Positions 17,032-24,998 of a stretch of 51,673 nt of DNA are shown here, piece by piece. The stretch lies in contig CALVDO010000015.1 in NCBI GenBank assembly GCA_944326355.1, positions 1 to 51,673 of the forward strand. The letters are read 5' to 3'. The stretch comes from an uncultured Bacteroidales bacterium. GTDB taxonomy: Bacteria; Bacteroidota; Bacteroidia; Bacteroidales; UBA932. The notes below the pieces were generated by a model, which was given only the letters and a program-made list of their open reading frames with translations, searched no databases and was not told where the DNA came from. Within the stretch, counting starts at the first letter, position 1. Each line of letters opens with the position of its first letter. Made by a program: the position numbers and the translations under genes.

Positions 17032-18426
17032 ATGAACATGCGCATAATCAATGTGATAATCGGGCGGGAGTACATGACCCGCGTCAAGAAGAAGTCCTTT
17101 CTGCTGACAACGTTCCTCGCTCCGGTGTTCCTCGCCGCGATGATGATACTCCCGACTCTCATCATGCTGCTTGCTGAGGACAAGGGAAATGAGGTGGCGG
17201 TCATAGACGAGTCCGGCATAGTCATGCCGTATATGGAGAGCACTGAGGTGATAACCTATTCCGACTTTTCGTCTCAGGCGGCAGACAGCGTTAAGGCGCA
17301 CTTCGGCGAACTCGGCATTGACGCCCTCGTCCTCGTCTCTCCTCTCGATACCGTGGCCCGTACCGTGAGCGTGGCGGCATATTCGTCCAAGCCGATGAGC
17401 ATGGACATGAAGGAGGCAATCCAGGGCAGGGTGAATGAGGCCGTGGAGAATTACCGTCTCGAGTCTTACGACATTGACGGTCTCAAGCAGATAATGGAAG
17501 AGGTCAGCGCCGACGTGAGCGTGTCCACCTATACCCTTCAGGACGACGGAGAGGAGAAGATTTCATCTTCAGAAGTCTATATGTTCGTCTCCCTGATATT
17601 CTCCATCATAATCTACATGTTCATCGCGATGTTCTCCGGAATGGTGATGCAGAGCGTGATCGAGGAGAAGTCGAGCCGCGTGGTCGAGGTGCTCGTGTCG
17701 TCGGTCAAGGCCACTGAGCTCATGTTCGGCAAGATAATAGGCGTGGCCTGTGTGGCTCTCACTCAGTTTTTCCTCTGGGTTGTGCTGACGGCTGTTCTTG
17801 TGGCCGGCGCAGGCGCGATAATCGGCTTCGACTCTCTTGCAGGCGGCGCCGCCGCCCAGACCGGGCAGATGGAGCAGATGGCCCAGATGACGGAAAGTCT
17901 CGGAGTAGATGCCGAAGTGATGGCACAGAGCGGAATGGCCGTTCAGCCGGAAATGCCGTCAGGAGATGGCGAGATGGCTGCGGTAATCCAGACCCTGATG
18001 GACATCAACTACCCGCTTCTGCTCATTTCTTTCGTGATATATTTCATCCTCGGATACCTGCTGTATGCGTCGCTTTTTGCTGCGATAGGTTCGGCAGTTG
18101 AGAATGAGGCTGATACCCAGCAGCTTCAGATGCCTGTCACGATTCCTCTTCTTCTGGCTTTCTTCATAGCCTTCTACGCCTTCAAGGCGCCTGACAGTCA
18201 GGTCGTCTTCTGGGGCTCCATGATTCCGTTCACGTCTCCGATAGTGATGCTCGCGAGGATTCCGTTCGGAGTGCCGGCGTGGGAGCTCGCGGTGTCGATA
18301 GCCCTCCTCGTCCTCACTTTTGCAGGCATAGCTTATCTGTCGGCCAAGATATATAAGATAGGCATACTGATGTTCGGGAAAAAGACCACTTTTAAAGATC
18401 TGTACAAATGGTTGAAACAGAAATGA
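17032..18426 (+). CDS. ABC-2 type permease (NatB-like)
   Basis: Membrane half of the exporter encoded with the preceding ATPase. The 464-residue product has a first membrane segment at about 24-47, a large outer domain of about 130 residues, then a cluster of membrane segments from 183 to 445. The conserved cytoplasmic VIEEKSSRVVEVLVSS at 209-224 marks the ABC2_membrane_3/NatB family. An odd feature is a Met/Gln-rich loop at about 274-320 between membrane segments, with at least seven Met residues. The gene end overlaps the next start by ATGA at 18423-18426, implying translational coupling to the nucleotidase C-terminal-domain gene. Confidence 0.9.
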   Translation: MNMRIINVIIGREYMTRVKKKSFLLTTFLAPVFLAAMMILPTLIMLLAEDKGNEVAVIDESGIVMPYMESTEVITYSDFSSQAADSVKAHFGELGIDALVLVSPLDTVARTVSVAAYSSKPMSMDMKEAIQGRVNEAVENYRLESYDIDGLKQIMEEVSADVSVSTYTLQDDGEEKISSSEVYMFVSLIFSIIIYMFIAMFSGMVMQSVIEEKSSRVVEVLVSSVKATELMFGKIIGVACVALTQFFLWVVLTAVLVAGAGAIIGFDSLAGGAAAQTGQMEQMAQMTESLGVDAEVMAQSGMAVQPEMPSGDGEMAAVIQTLMDINYPLLLISFVIYFILGYLLYASLFAAIGSAVENEADTQQLQMPVTIPLLLAFFIAFYAFKAPDSQVVFWGSMIPFTSPIVMLARIPFGVPAWELAVSIALLVLTFAGIAYLSAKIYKIGILMFGKKTTFKDLYKWLKQK

Positions 18427-19283
18427 GAATGTCTGTCAGGTTTGCGGCTGCGGTATGTGCTGCATTCCTTATGACGGCGGCAGCGCCAATGGCTGATGTC
18501 CGGGGAAGGGATAAGGATGTCGAGTACTCATGGTCGCGTACCATGATGGACGCTTCGAGAACGGGAGTAGCCTGTCCTTCGGCGGACAATGTGGCGGAGG
18601 CTCTCGGCACAGTACGCGGGCGCAGTTATTTCTCTCCGGGAGGCAGGGTGTTCCGAGGAGGGACGGTGCCTCGGGTGGCTTCGCTCGTGATAGGGGCGCA
18701 GCCTGTGATGGCTCCCGTAAAGAAGGTGGTGGGGCATTCTCCGTCTGTGATGAAGGCTGCATATCCGGAGAGTCCCCTTTCAAATCTTTTCGTGGACAGG
18801 ATAATGGCTTCAGTCGAGGAGATTTCAGGCAGGAAGGTCGATGTCGGCATAGTCAATTTCGGAGGCATCCGTGTGGATATGCCTCAAGGTGATATTTTCG
18901 TCGACGACATCATGTCCATGTTCCCGTTCAAGAACAATCTCGTCTATGTGTCGCTCAAGGGTTCCAGACTCAAGGAGATACTGGACGATATGGCGGCAGG
19001 CGGCTTTCAGGTTCTGGGCGGCCTGCGGGTGACTGCTGAAGACGGGCGGATAGTCTCTGCCGAGGTCGGCGGCCGTCCGATTGATGACGACACGACCTAC
19101 GGACTCGCGACGATAACGTTTCTGCTCCACGGCGGTGACGATCTTTATCTCGGAGAAGGAGTCGAGGAGGTCATTGAGTACCCGGTTGACATCTACGACG
19201 TCATGATTAGGTATGTCGAGTCGGAGACGGCGGCGGGAAGGGATATCGAGTATCACAACGACGGCAGGATAGTCATCCGTTAG
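18423..19283 (+). CDS. 5'-nucleotidase C-terminal-domain protein, exported
   Basis: The 286-residue product starts at the ATG that overlaps the permease stop (an in-frame ATG at 18408 is less likely). It has a signal peptide at 1-27 (FAAAVCAAFLMTAAAPMADV). The rest is the substrate-binding C-terminal half of UshA/5'-nucleotidase enzymes: NLFVDRIMASVEEISG, VGIVNFGGIRVDMPQGDI (the N-F-G-x-R substrate block), FPFKNNLVYVSLKGSRLKEI and the Tyr/Leu-rich terminal part. The metal-binding phosphatase half is encoded separately by the next gene, so the enzyme is split. It would act in the periplasm on nucleotides only together with that partner (inference). Confidence 0.9.
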   Translation: MRMSVRFAAAVCAAFLMTAAAPMADVRGRDKDVEYSWSRTMMDASRTGVACPSADNVAEALGTVRGRSYFSPGGRVFRGGTVPRVASLVIGAQPVMAPVKKVVGHSPSVMKAAYPESPLSNLFVDRIMASVEEISGRKVDVGIVNFGGIRVDMPQGDIFVDDIMSMFPFKNNLVYVSLKGSRLKEILDDMAAGGFQVLGGLRVTAEDGRIVSAEVGGRPIDDDTTYGLATITFLLHGGDDLYLGEGVEEVIEYPVDIYDVMIRYVESETAAGRDIEYHNDGRIVIR

Positions 19284-19310
19284 GCTCGTCAAAAGACTGA
19301 TTCAGAGACA

Positions 19311-20180
19311 ATGATGAACATTAAGAGATTTTTTGCAGCTGCGCTGCTCGCGCTTCTTGCCGCAGGGGGAGCCCTTGCCCAGAATCTTACTATATTGCAT
19401 ACTAACGACACCCACAGTCACATAGACCCTCTACGTTCAGGAGAGGAATCCGGACTTGGGGGAGTCATTGAGAGGGCGGCGTATATAGACAGTGTGCGCA
19501 GTGCCGTCGGCAAGAGGAACATGCTTCTGGTGGATGCCGGAGATTTCAGTCAGGGCTCGTCGTATTTCACGATGCTTCATGGAGATCTGGAGGTCGACCT
19601 CATCAATGCCATGAGATATGACGCGGTATGTCTGGGCAACCATGAGTTCGACAACGGTCTTGAAGAGCTGGAGAGGAGGGTAAAGAAGCTCAGGTGTCCG
19701 GTGGTCTGCGCGAATTATGAGTTCAGGGATTCCGATCTGTCGAGGCTTGTCAAGCCATACGCCATCATAAGGCGCGGCGGCTTCAAGCTAGGCTTCATCG
19801 GTCTGCTGACCGACCTTACGCGGGTGGTAGACAGGCCTATAGCCGACAGAATATCATATCTTGACCCGATAGAGGTCACCAACCGTTACGCCGATTATCT
19901 CAAGAACGTGAAGCACTGCGATCTGGTGATCTGTCTCTCGCATCTCGGCTATGAGAAGGCGTCTTTCACCGACAGGAATCTCGTCGCAGGGACGAGAAAT
20001 GTCGACGTCGTGATAGGAGGCCATTCGCACACTTTCCTTGAGACGGAGAAAGTTCATGAGAACATGGACGGTGATCCGGTGACGGTCGTGACGGACGGCT
20101 GCTGGGGCATTTATGTCGGAAAGCTCGAAGTTACTGCCGGAGGCGGAGACCGTGTCAGTCCGGTCGGCTCAGGCTGCTGA
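19311..20180 (+). CDS. 5'-nucleotidase N-terminal metallophosphatase-domain protein, exported
   Basis: The 289-residue product has a signal peptide (about 1-24, ending GGALAQ) and the two-metal calcineurin-like phosphatase domain of UshA-type enzymes: LHTNDTHSHIDP near 28-39, DAGDFSQGS, LGNHEFDNG, CLSHLGYEK and GGHSHTFLE supply all metal ligands. It ends right after the phosphatase domain and lacks the C-terminal substrate domain, which is encoded by the gene just upstream (27-base gap). Together they should form a periplasmic nucleotide phosphatase. Such split pairs are found in Bacteroidetes. The stop codon lies in the first copy of a 14-base direct repeat. Confidence 0.92.
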   Translation: MMNIKRFFAAALLALLAAGGALAQNLTILHTNDTHSHIDPLRSGEESGLGGVIERAAYIDSVRSAVGKRNMLLVDAGDFSQGSSYFTMLHGDLEVDLINAMRYDAVCLGNHEFDNGLEELERRVKKLRCPVVCANYEFRDSDLSRLVKPYAIIRRGGFKLGFIGLLTDLTRVVDRPIADRISYLDPIEVTNRYADYLKNVKHCDLVICLSHLGYEKASFTDRNLVAGTRNVDVVIGGHSHTFLETEKVHENMDGDPVTVVTDGCWGIYVGKLEVTAGGGDRVSPVGSGC

Positions 20181-20207
20181 CAAAGCGCCGCCACTCAGGC
20201 TGCTGAC
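20168..20207 (+). repeat. 14-base direct repeat around the nucleotidase stop
   Basis: CTCAGGCTGCTGAC occurs at 20168-20181, containing the stop codon, and again at 20194-20207, 26 bases apart. Likely a small local duplication. Confidence 0.6.
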
Positions 20208-20222
20208 CATACAAGACAGACG

Positions 20223-21659
20223 ATGGGAGACAGGGACGATGCCCGCGGAAGCGGAAATGATGCCTTAAAAGGCGGAGAAAGGGTTGTGGGAGATCTGAAC
20301 TGGGACGGTCTCCACAGGCCGCAGATATTCTATGCCGTGGCCACCACTTTCTGCGGACTCTTTCTTTCGGTGCTTGACGGCACCATCTGCAATGTGGCTC
20401 TTCCCACAATTGCCATTGAGCTCGGCGTCTCTCCCTCCGACTCAATATGGATAATCAACGCTTTCCAGCTGGTCATAATGATGCTCCTGCTGCCTTTTGC
20501 CTCTCTCGGCGAGCTCATGGGATACAAGCAGGTGTATCTGGCGGGAGTCGCCTCATTCACGGCGGGATCTCTGCTGTGCGCCCTGTCCGGCGGCTTCATC
20601 ATGCTTGTAGTCTCGCGTGTGGTGCAGGGGGTAGGGGCGGCCATGATAATGAGCGTCAACACTTCCCTCATCAGGCTCATCTATCCCAGGCGTCATCTCG
20701 GCAAGGGCATCGGGCTCAATGCCACCGTTGTGGCAATCGCTTCGGTGACAGGGCCGTCTCTTGCCGCCCTGATCCTGTCGGTAGCGACATGGGAATGGAT
20801 TTTCGCGATAAATCTTCCGATCGGAGTCGCGACATTCATCCTCGCCAGGAAATATATCCCTGACAATCCCACGAAAGTGCTCGGCCGCAGGTTCAACTGG
20901 CTCGATACCATTCTCAACGCGGCGACTTTCGGGCTGATGATAGGATGCATCGAGGCTTATTCCCACGGCATGGAGTGGCGGCATGTGGCGGTAGCCGCTG
21001 CCGCATTCTTCCTCGTGGCCTTCATCTATGTCCGTACCCAGCTCCACCGGGATTATCCCATGCTGCCGTTCGATCTGCTGAGAATCCCGATATTCTCGAT
21101 GTCCGTCGGCACAAGCATCATATCTTTCACCGCTCAGCAGCTGATCATGGTGTCTCTGCCGTTCATGCTCATGCACTCGTTCGGCTATGATGCAGTAGGG
21201 ACCGGGCTGCTGATGACGGCCTCACCTCTGGTCATCGCCTTTGTCGCTCCTGCGGCCGGGTGGCTCATCGGCAGAGTGCATCCGGGAATCCTCGGCTGCA
21301 TAGGCATCTCGCTGATCGCGGTGTCCTGCTTCAGCTTCGCGTTCGCTCCGGAGGATCTGACACATTTCGGAGTCGTGTGGCGCCTGATGTGCTTCGGGGC
21401 GGGATTCGGCCTCTTTCAGTCTCCCAACAACCACATCCTGCTCTCTTCCGCACCTGCGCACAGGACGGGAAGCGCGAGCGGAATGCTTGCCTCTGCCCGG
21501 CTCATCGGACAGACATCGGGAGCTGCCTTCGTGGCCATGATGTTCAATTTCTTCGGAGACAGGGCTCCGCACAGCGCGATGCTGCTCGGCGGCTCTCTTG
21601 CCCTTGCCGGCGCCGTCCTCTCCCTGATGAGGCTCAATGCCGGCTCCGTTCCGAAATGA
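20223..21659 (+). CDS. MFS transporter, DHA2 (EmrB/QacA) family
   Basis: The 478-residue inner membrane protein has about 14 hydrophobic segments. The N-terminal block LSVLDGTICNVALPTIA carries the D-x-T-I-x-N-V-A-L-P signature of the DHA2 drug:H+ antiporters, followed by WIINAFQL and the motif C-like GVGAAMIMSV. A hydrophilic lead of about 30 residues precedes the first membrane segment. It follows the nucleotidase gene by 42 bases. Export of a drug or metabolite is expected from the family; no adaptor or TolC gene is adjacent, so it may act alone. Substrate unknown. Confidence 0.9.
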   Translation: MGDRDDARGSGNDALKGGERVVGDLNWDGLHRPQIFYAVATTFCGLFLSVLDGTICNVALPTIAIELGVSPSDSIWIINAFQLVIMMLLLPFASLGELMGYKQVYLAGVASFTAGSLLCALSGGFIMLVVSRVVQGVGAAMIMSVNTSLIRLIYPRRHLGKGIGLNATVVAIASVTGPSLAALILSVATWEWIFAINLPIGVATFILARKYIPDNPTKVLGRRFNWLDTILNAATFGLMIGCIEAYSHGMEWRHVAVAAAAFFLVAFIYVRTQLHRDYPMLPFDLLRIPIFSMSVGTSIISFTAQQLIMVSLPFMLMHSFGYDAVGTGLLMTASPLVIAFVAPAAGWLIGRVHPGILGCIGISLIAVSCFSFAFAPEDLTHFGVVWRLMCFGAGFGLFQSPNNHILLSSAPAHRTGSASGMLASARLIGQTSGAAFVAMMFNFFGDRAPHSAMLLGGSLALAGAVLSLMRLNAGSVPK

Positions 21660-21736
21660 CGGACTCCGGCGCGTGTAGACCATGTCAGACCATCGTATCG
21701 AATCCCTGTCATCCCTCGCATAAAATTCCTGTCAAG

Positions 21737-23830
21737 ATGAAGTGTCGTCCGACCTTTCCCCGCCCCGGGATGCAGCCTCAGTCGTTCCTAATGCTTCGTC
21801 GGATTCCGTCATTCCGGCAGTTCCTGAAGTTTGCGGCAGTCGTCATCCTGGCGCTGACCTCGGTCTGTGGCTGGGCATACGAGGAGAGAAATGTCATCAC
21901 CTCGGCACTTGCGGCCCGAGACAGCCTGTGCATCCCGCTGCATGGCTCCTGGATGCCATATCCGGCCTGTCGCGACAGGGAGGCGTGGCGGGCCCTTGTC
22001 GGGGCGGAGTCCTCTCGGCTCATCTCGGAAGGGGAGAAACTGCTCGGCACAGAATGGCACACCATACCCGAGTCTGCCTATCTTGAATACGAACGCAGCG
22101 GCGACAGGCGGGTGATGGAGAGACCATACGAAATGGACAGGCGGGCACTGAACGTTCTTGCTCTTGCCGAACTCGCCGAAGGCCGGGGACGTTTTCTCGA
22201 TGACATCTCAAACGGGCTGCGTCATGCCGTCAACATGCCCTCGTGGGTGCTGTCGGCCCATCTTCCTGCCCAGCCGTCCGGCCGTTCCGTCCCCGAGCCG
22301 GGCGTACATATCATAGACCTTGCCTCCGCAGGTTTCGGCGCTTCTCTTTCTATCATCATCAGCATCTTCCGTAGCGAGCTCGACACTGCTGTCGTCAGTG
22401 CCGTCGGGGATGCGGTGCGTGAGAGGATTCTCGAGCCGTATCTCGACGAGTCGCTGAGACGGACTCACTGGTGGATGGCCGAGGGATGGAGGCCGGGCCG
22501 GATCATCAACAACTGGAATCCCTGGTGCAACTCAAATGTGCTCCTGTGTTTCCTTCTCATTGAGGACGATGAGGAGAGGCTTATCGAGGCTGTGCGTCTT
22601 ACCGCCGAGTCGACCGACCGTTATCTGAATTATGTCAAGGGAGACGGCGCCTGCGAAGAGGGACCTGCGTATTGGGATCACGCCGCAGGCAAGCTCTATG
22701 ACTATCTCCGCATACTCTGCGACGCCACCGGAGTCTCGTGTCTGGACAATGTGCTTCTCCGCCGGATGGGGGAGTACATCTCCCGATCTTATGTCGGAGG
22801 CGGAATGACTGTCAATTTCGCGGATGCTCCGGCGGTCTTGAGTCTTGACCCCGCCTTCATCTATCGCTATGGCCATGACTGCGGTAGCCGTGAGATGATG
22901 AACTTCGCCCTAAGCCTTCTCCGTGACTCCTCCGGGGACTTCGGATATCCTCATGTCCCCCTCGGAGACGACATCTGGCGCTCCCTCGAGACACTGCGGC
23001 ACCTGGAGCAGATGTGCTGCGAGATAGATTCCCTGAATGTCATAGAGCCGGCGCTCCGTGCAGGCGTACCCCGCTGCACCTGGTATTCTGAGACCGAATT
23101 TGCATATCTGAGGAACGGAAGCGGATGGTTTCTTGCGGCCAAGGGAGGATTTAACAACGAGAGCCATAATCACAACGATGTCGGTTCGTTTATACTGAGC
23201 ATTGACGGGGTGCCGGTGTTCATTGATGCCGGAGTCGGCACATATACAGCAAAGACGTTCAGCCACGAGCGCTATGACATCTGGTCCATGCGGAGCGACT
23301 GGCACAATCTTCCGATGATAAACGGCACTTCCCAGATATTCGGTCAGGAGTTCCGCGCCGCCGGCGTGAAGTGTGACACGGTCCGTCTGAAATTTTCCGC
23401 CGAGATCGCAGGAGCGTATTCCGGGGCTGCCCGATGCCGCAGCTGGGTGCGTTCCTATGATCTGGATGAAGAGTCGCTGAGGATTACCGACCGCTTCTCG
23501 CTCTCGGCCCGCGTCCTTGCCGACACCGTCAATTTCCTCGTCTGCGGGCAGGTGCTGTCGGAGACGGACAGTCTCCCGGCCTGCCTTCAGGGCAAGAAAA
23601 AATCCGCCGGGCTCAAAGCCGGGCGGAATGAAGTCATAATAGTAAGCGGCGATGTGACTGTGAGCCTGTCTTTCCCGGCGTCCATGACGCCTTCCGTCAC
23701 CGAAATGCCTCTTGCCGATCCTCGTCTTAGCGAAGTCTGGGGGCCGTCCCTGCGCAGAATCTCGTTTTCGACTTCCCGGACAGCACCATTGAACGGCCGT
23801 CACGTCTTCGTCGTCCGCCGCCTTCCCTAA
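21737..23830 (+). CDS. Heparinase II/III-family polysaccharide lyase-like protein
   Basis: The product from ATG 21737 has about 697 residues. A signal peptide fits best from an in-frame ATG at 21791 (LRRIPSFRQFLKFAAVVILA), so the first 18 residues may not be used. An alpha/alpha-toroid region (about 100-420, with HWWMAEGWRPGRIINNWNPW) is followed by the heparinase II/III C-terminal beta-sandwich, opening with AAKGGFNNESHNHNDVGSFI, whose His and Asn residues match the family's catalytic/metal block. It probably cleaves or hydrolyses an acidic glycan in the periplasm or at the surface. No SusC/D pair, sulfatase or second lyase is adjacent, so the substrate cannot be inferred. It is convergent with yicC, with six bases between. 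Confidence 0.85.
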   Translation: MKCRPTFPRPGMQPQSFLMLRRIPSFRQFLKFAAVVILALTSVCGWAYEERNVITSALAARDSLCIPLHGSWMPYPACRDREAWRALVGAESSRLISEGEKLLGTEWHTIPESAYLEYERSGDRRVMERPYEMDRRALNVLALAELAEGRGRFLDDISNGLRHAVNMPSWVLSAHLPAQPSGRSVPEPGVHIIDLASAGFGASLSIIISIFRSELDTAVVSAVGDAVRERILEPYLDESLRRTHWWMAEGWRPGRIINNWNPWCNSNVLLCFLLIEDDEERLIEAVRLTAESTDRYLNYVKGDGACEEGPAYWDHAAGKLYDYLRILCDATGVSCLDNVLLRRMGEYISRSYVGGGMTVNFADAPAVLSLDPAFIYRYGHDCGSREMMNFALSLLRDSSGDFGYPHVPLGDDIWRSLETLRHLEQMCCEIDSLNVIEPALRAGVPRCTWYSETEFAYLRNGSGWFLAAKGGFNNESHNHNDVGSFILSIDGVPVFIDAGVGTYTAKTFSHERYDIWSMRSDWHNLPMINGTSQIFGQEFRAAGVKCDTVRLKFSAEIAGAYSGAARCRSWVRSYDLDEESLRITDRFSLSARVLADTVNFLVCGQVLSETDSLPACLQGKKKSAGLKAGRNEVIIVSGDVTVSLSFPASMTPSVTEMPLADPRLSEVWGPSLRRISFSTSRTAPLNGRHVFVVRRLP

Positions 23831-23836
23831 GCTGCA

Positions 23837-24730
23837 TCAGAGTATGTTAAGCGACTGCTCCTTTATCTTCTCGAGCTCGTCTTTCATCATCACCACGATC
23901 TTCTGGATGCCGCTGTGGTTGGCCTTGGACCCTGTGGTGTTGATCTCGCGGCCCATCTCCTGGGCGATGAATCCCAGTTTCTTGCCAGGAAGCGGGTCAT
24001 TGTCAATAGTCTCCATGAAATAGCCGCAGTGCTGGCGCAGACGCACCTTCTCCTCGTTGATGTCAAGCTTCTCAATATAGTAAATCATCTCCTGCTCAAG
24101 CCTGCTCTGGTCCGGCTCGATGCTCAGTTCGGCAAATCTCGAAAGTATCCTTTCTCTGACTCCTTCGACCCTTTCCTTCTCGAAAGCCTCGACTTTGTCC
24201 ACATAAGAGAGGATGCTTGCCACCTTTGCCGTGACGTCCCTGTAGAGCACGGCGCCTTCCTGAGCCCTGAACTCGTTGACTTTTTCTATGGCTTCGGAGA
24301 TGCAGCGTTCTACGGCCGGCCAGTTCTCCTCATTGATGACCTCCTGTTTCTTCATGTCCATCACGTCCGGGAAGCGGAGTATCGACGCGAGCATCATTGA
24401 CTTGTCCAACCTGCCGTGCTCCGGATATTCTTCCCCTATCCTTGACGAGAGCTCCGCCAGCTGCCTGTAATAGCTGAGCGCCATCTCCGAATTTATCGTC
24501 TTCGCGCTTTCCGCCGCATTGGCTTCGAACGTCATGAAAAAGTCTATAGTCCCGCGCTGGAGCTCTTTCGCAAGCGTCTGCCTGACCTGCATCTCCCTGT
24601 CTTTCGGCAGCAGCTGCGTCTTGATGTTGACGTCAGCGTTCTTGCTGTTCAAAGTTCTGATTTCAACGCATATCTTGCCTGTTTCCAGCGTCGTTTCGGC
24701 CTTGCCGTAGCCCGTCATTGACTTGATCAT
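23837..24730 (-). CDS. yicC: YicC-family endoribonuclease-like protein
   Basis: The 297-residue product from ATG 24730 starts MIKSMTGYGKAE, the invariant N-terminus of the YicC/YloC family. It contains the YicC_N domain (VEIRTLNSKNADVNIKTQLL, an R-x-x-N-x-K block), a linker, and the DUF1732 C-terminal domain with HCGYFMETIDNDPLPGKKLG, FIAQEMGREINTTGSKAN and the closing KDELEKIKEQSLNI. E. coli YicC is an RNase that affects small RNA decay; the role here is inferred. The frame is open farther upstream but the promoter at 24756-24785 rules that out. Confidence 0.93.
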   Translation of the reverse strand: MIKSMTGYGKAETTLETGKICVEIRTLNSKNADVNIKTQLLPKDREMQVRQTLAKELQRGTIDFFMTFEANAAESAKTINSEMALSYYRQLAELSSRIGEEYPEHGRLDKSMMLASILRFPDVMDMKKQEVINEENWPAVERCISEAIEKVNEFRAQEGAVLYRDVTAKVASILSYVDKVEAFEKERVEGVRERILSRFAELSIEPDQSRLEQEMIYYIEKLDINEEKVRLRQHCGYFMETIDNDPLPGKKLGFIAQEMGREINTTGSKANHSGIQKIVVMMKDELEKIKEQSLNIL

Positions 24731-24755
24731 CTTTTCGAGAGTTTTTGTTAGCCCG

Positions 24756-24785
24756 CAAAGATAGCATTTTTTCGTACCTTGGCAA
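24756..24785 (-). promoter_or_regulatory. Complete -33/-7 promoter for yicC
   Basis: On the minus strand TTG (24783-24785) is followed by exactly 19 bases and TATCTTTG (24756-24763), a full match to the Bacteroidetes sigma-70 promoter. Predicted leader about 20 bases. Confidence 0.75.
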
Positions 24786-24969
24786 TCGCTTTGATATTCA
24801 CCTTTGTCGGAAATTATCGCCTCGGAGGCCGCCTCAACAGCATCACATGTTGGCGATTTTCCATTAAATGATACGCAAAAACGCTTTTCAATATTATTGA
24901 GGCCAAATGTTGTCTGTGGCCTCATTGCAAAGGTGGCAAAATTTTTATACGTATGTGGGCGATTTTCTC

Positions 24970-24977
24970 TATATTCG
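24970..24977 (+). promoter_or_regulatory. Possible -7 box variant (TATATTCG) for glnS
   Basis: TATATTCG differs by one base from TAnnTTTG and ends 21 bases before ATG 24999. No -33 box at the right distance. Confidence 0.35.
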
Positions 24978-24998
24978 CAGGTTGAAAATTGGAATCTT

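Noticed and set aside
21260..21736. N-terminal extension of the heparinase-like frame
   Set aside because: It overlaps the MFS gene in another frame and lacks homology; the signal peptide begins at 21737 or 21791.
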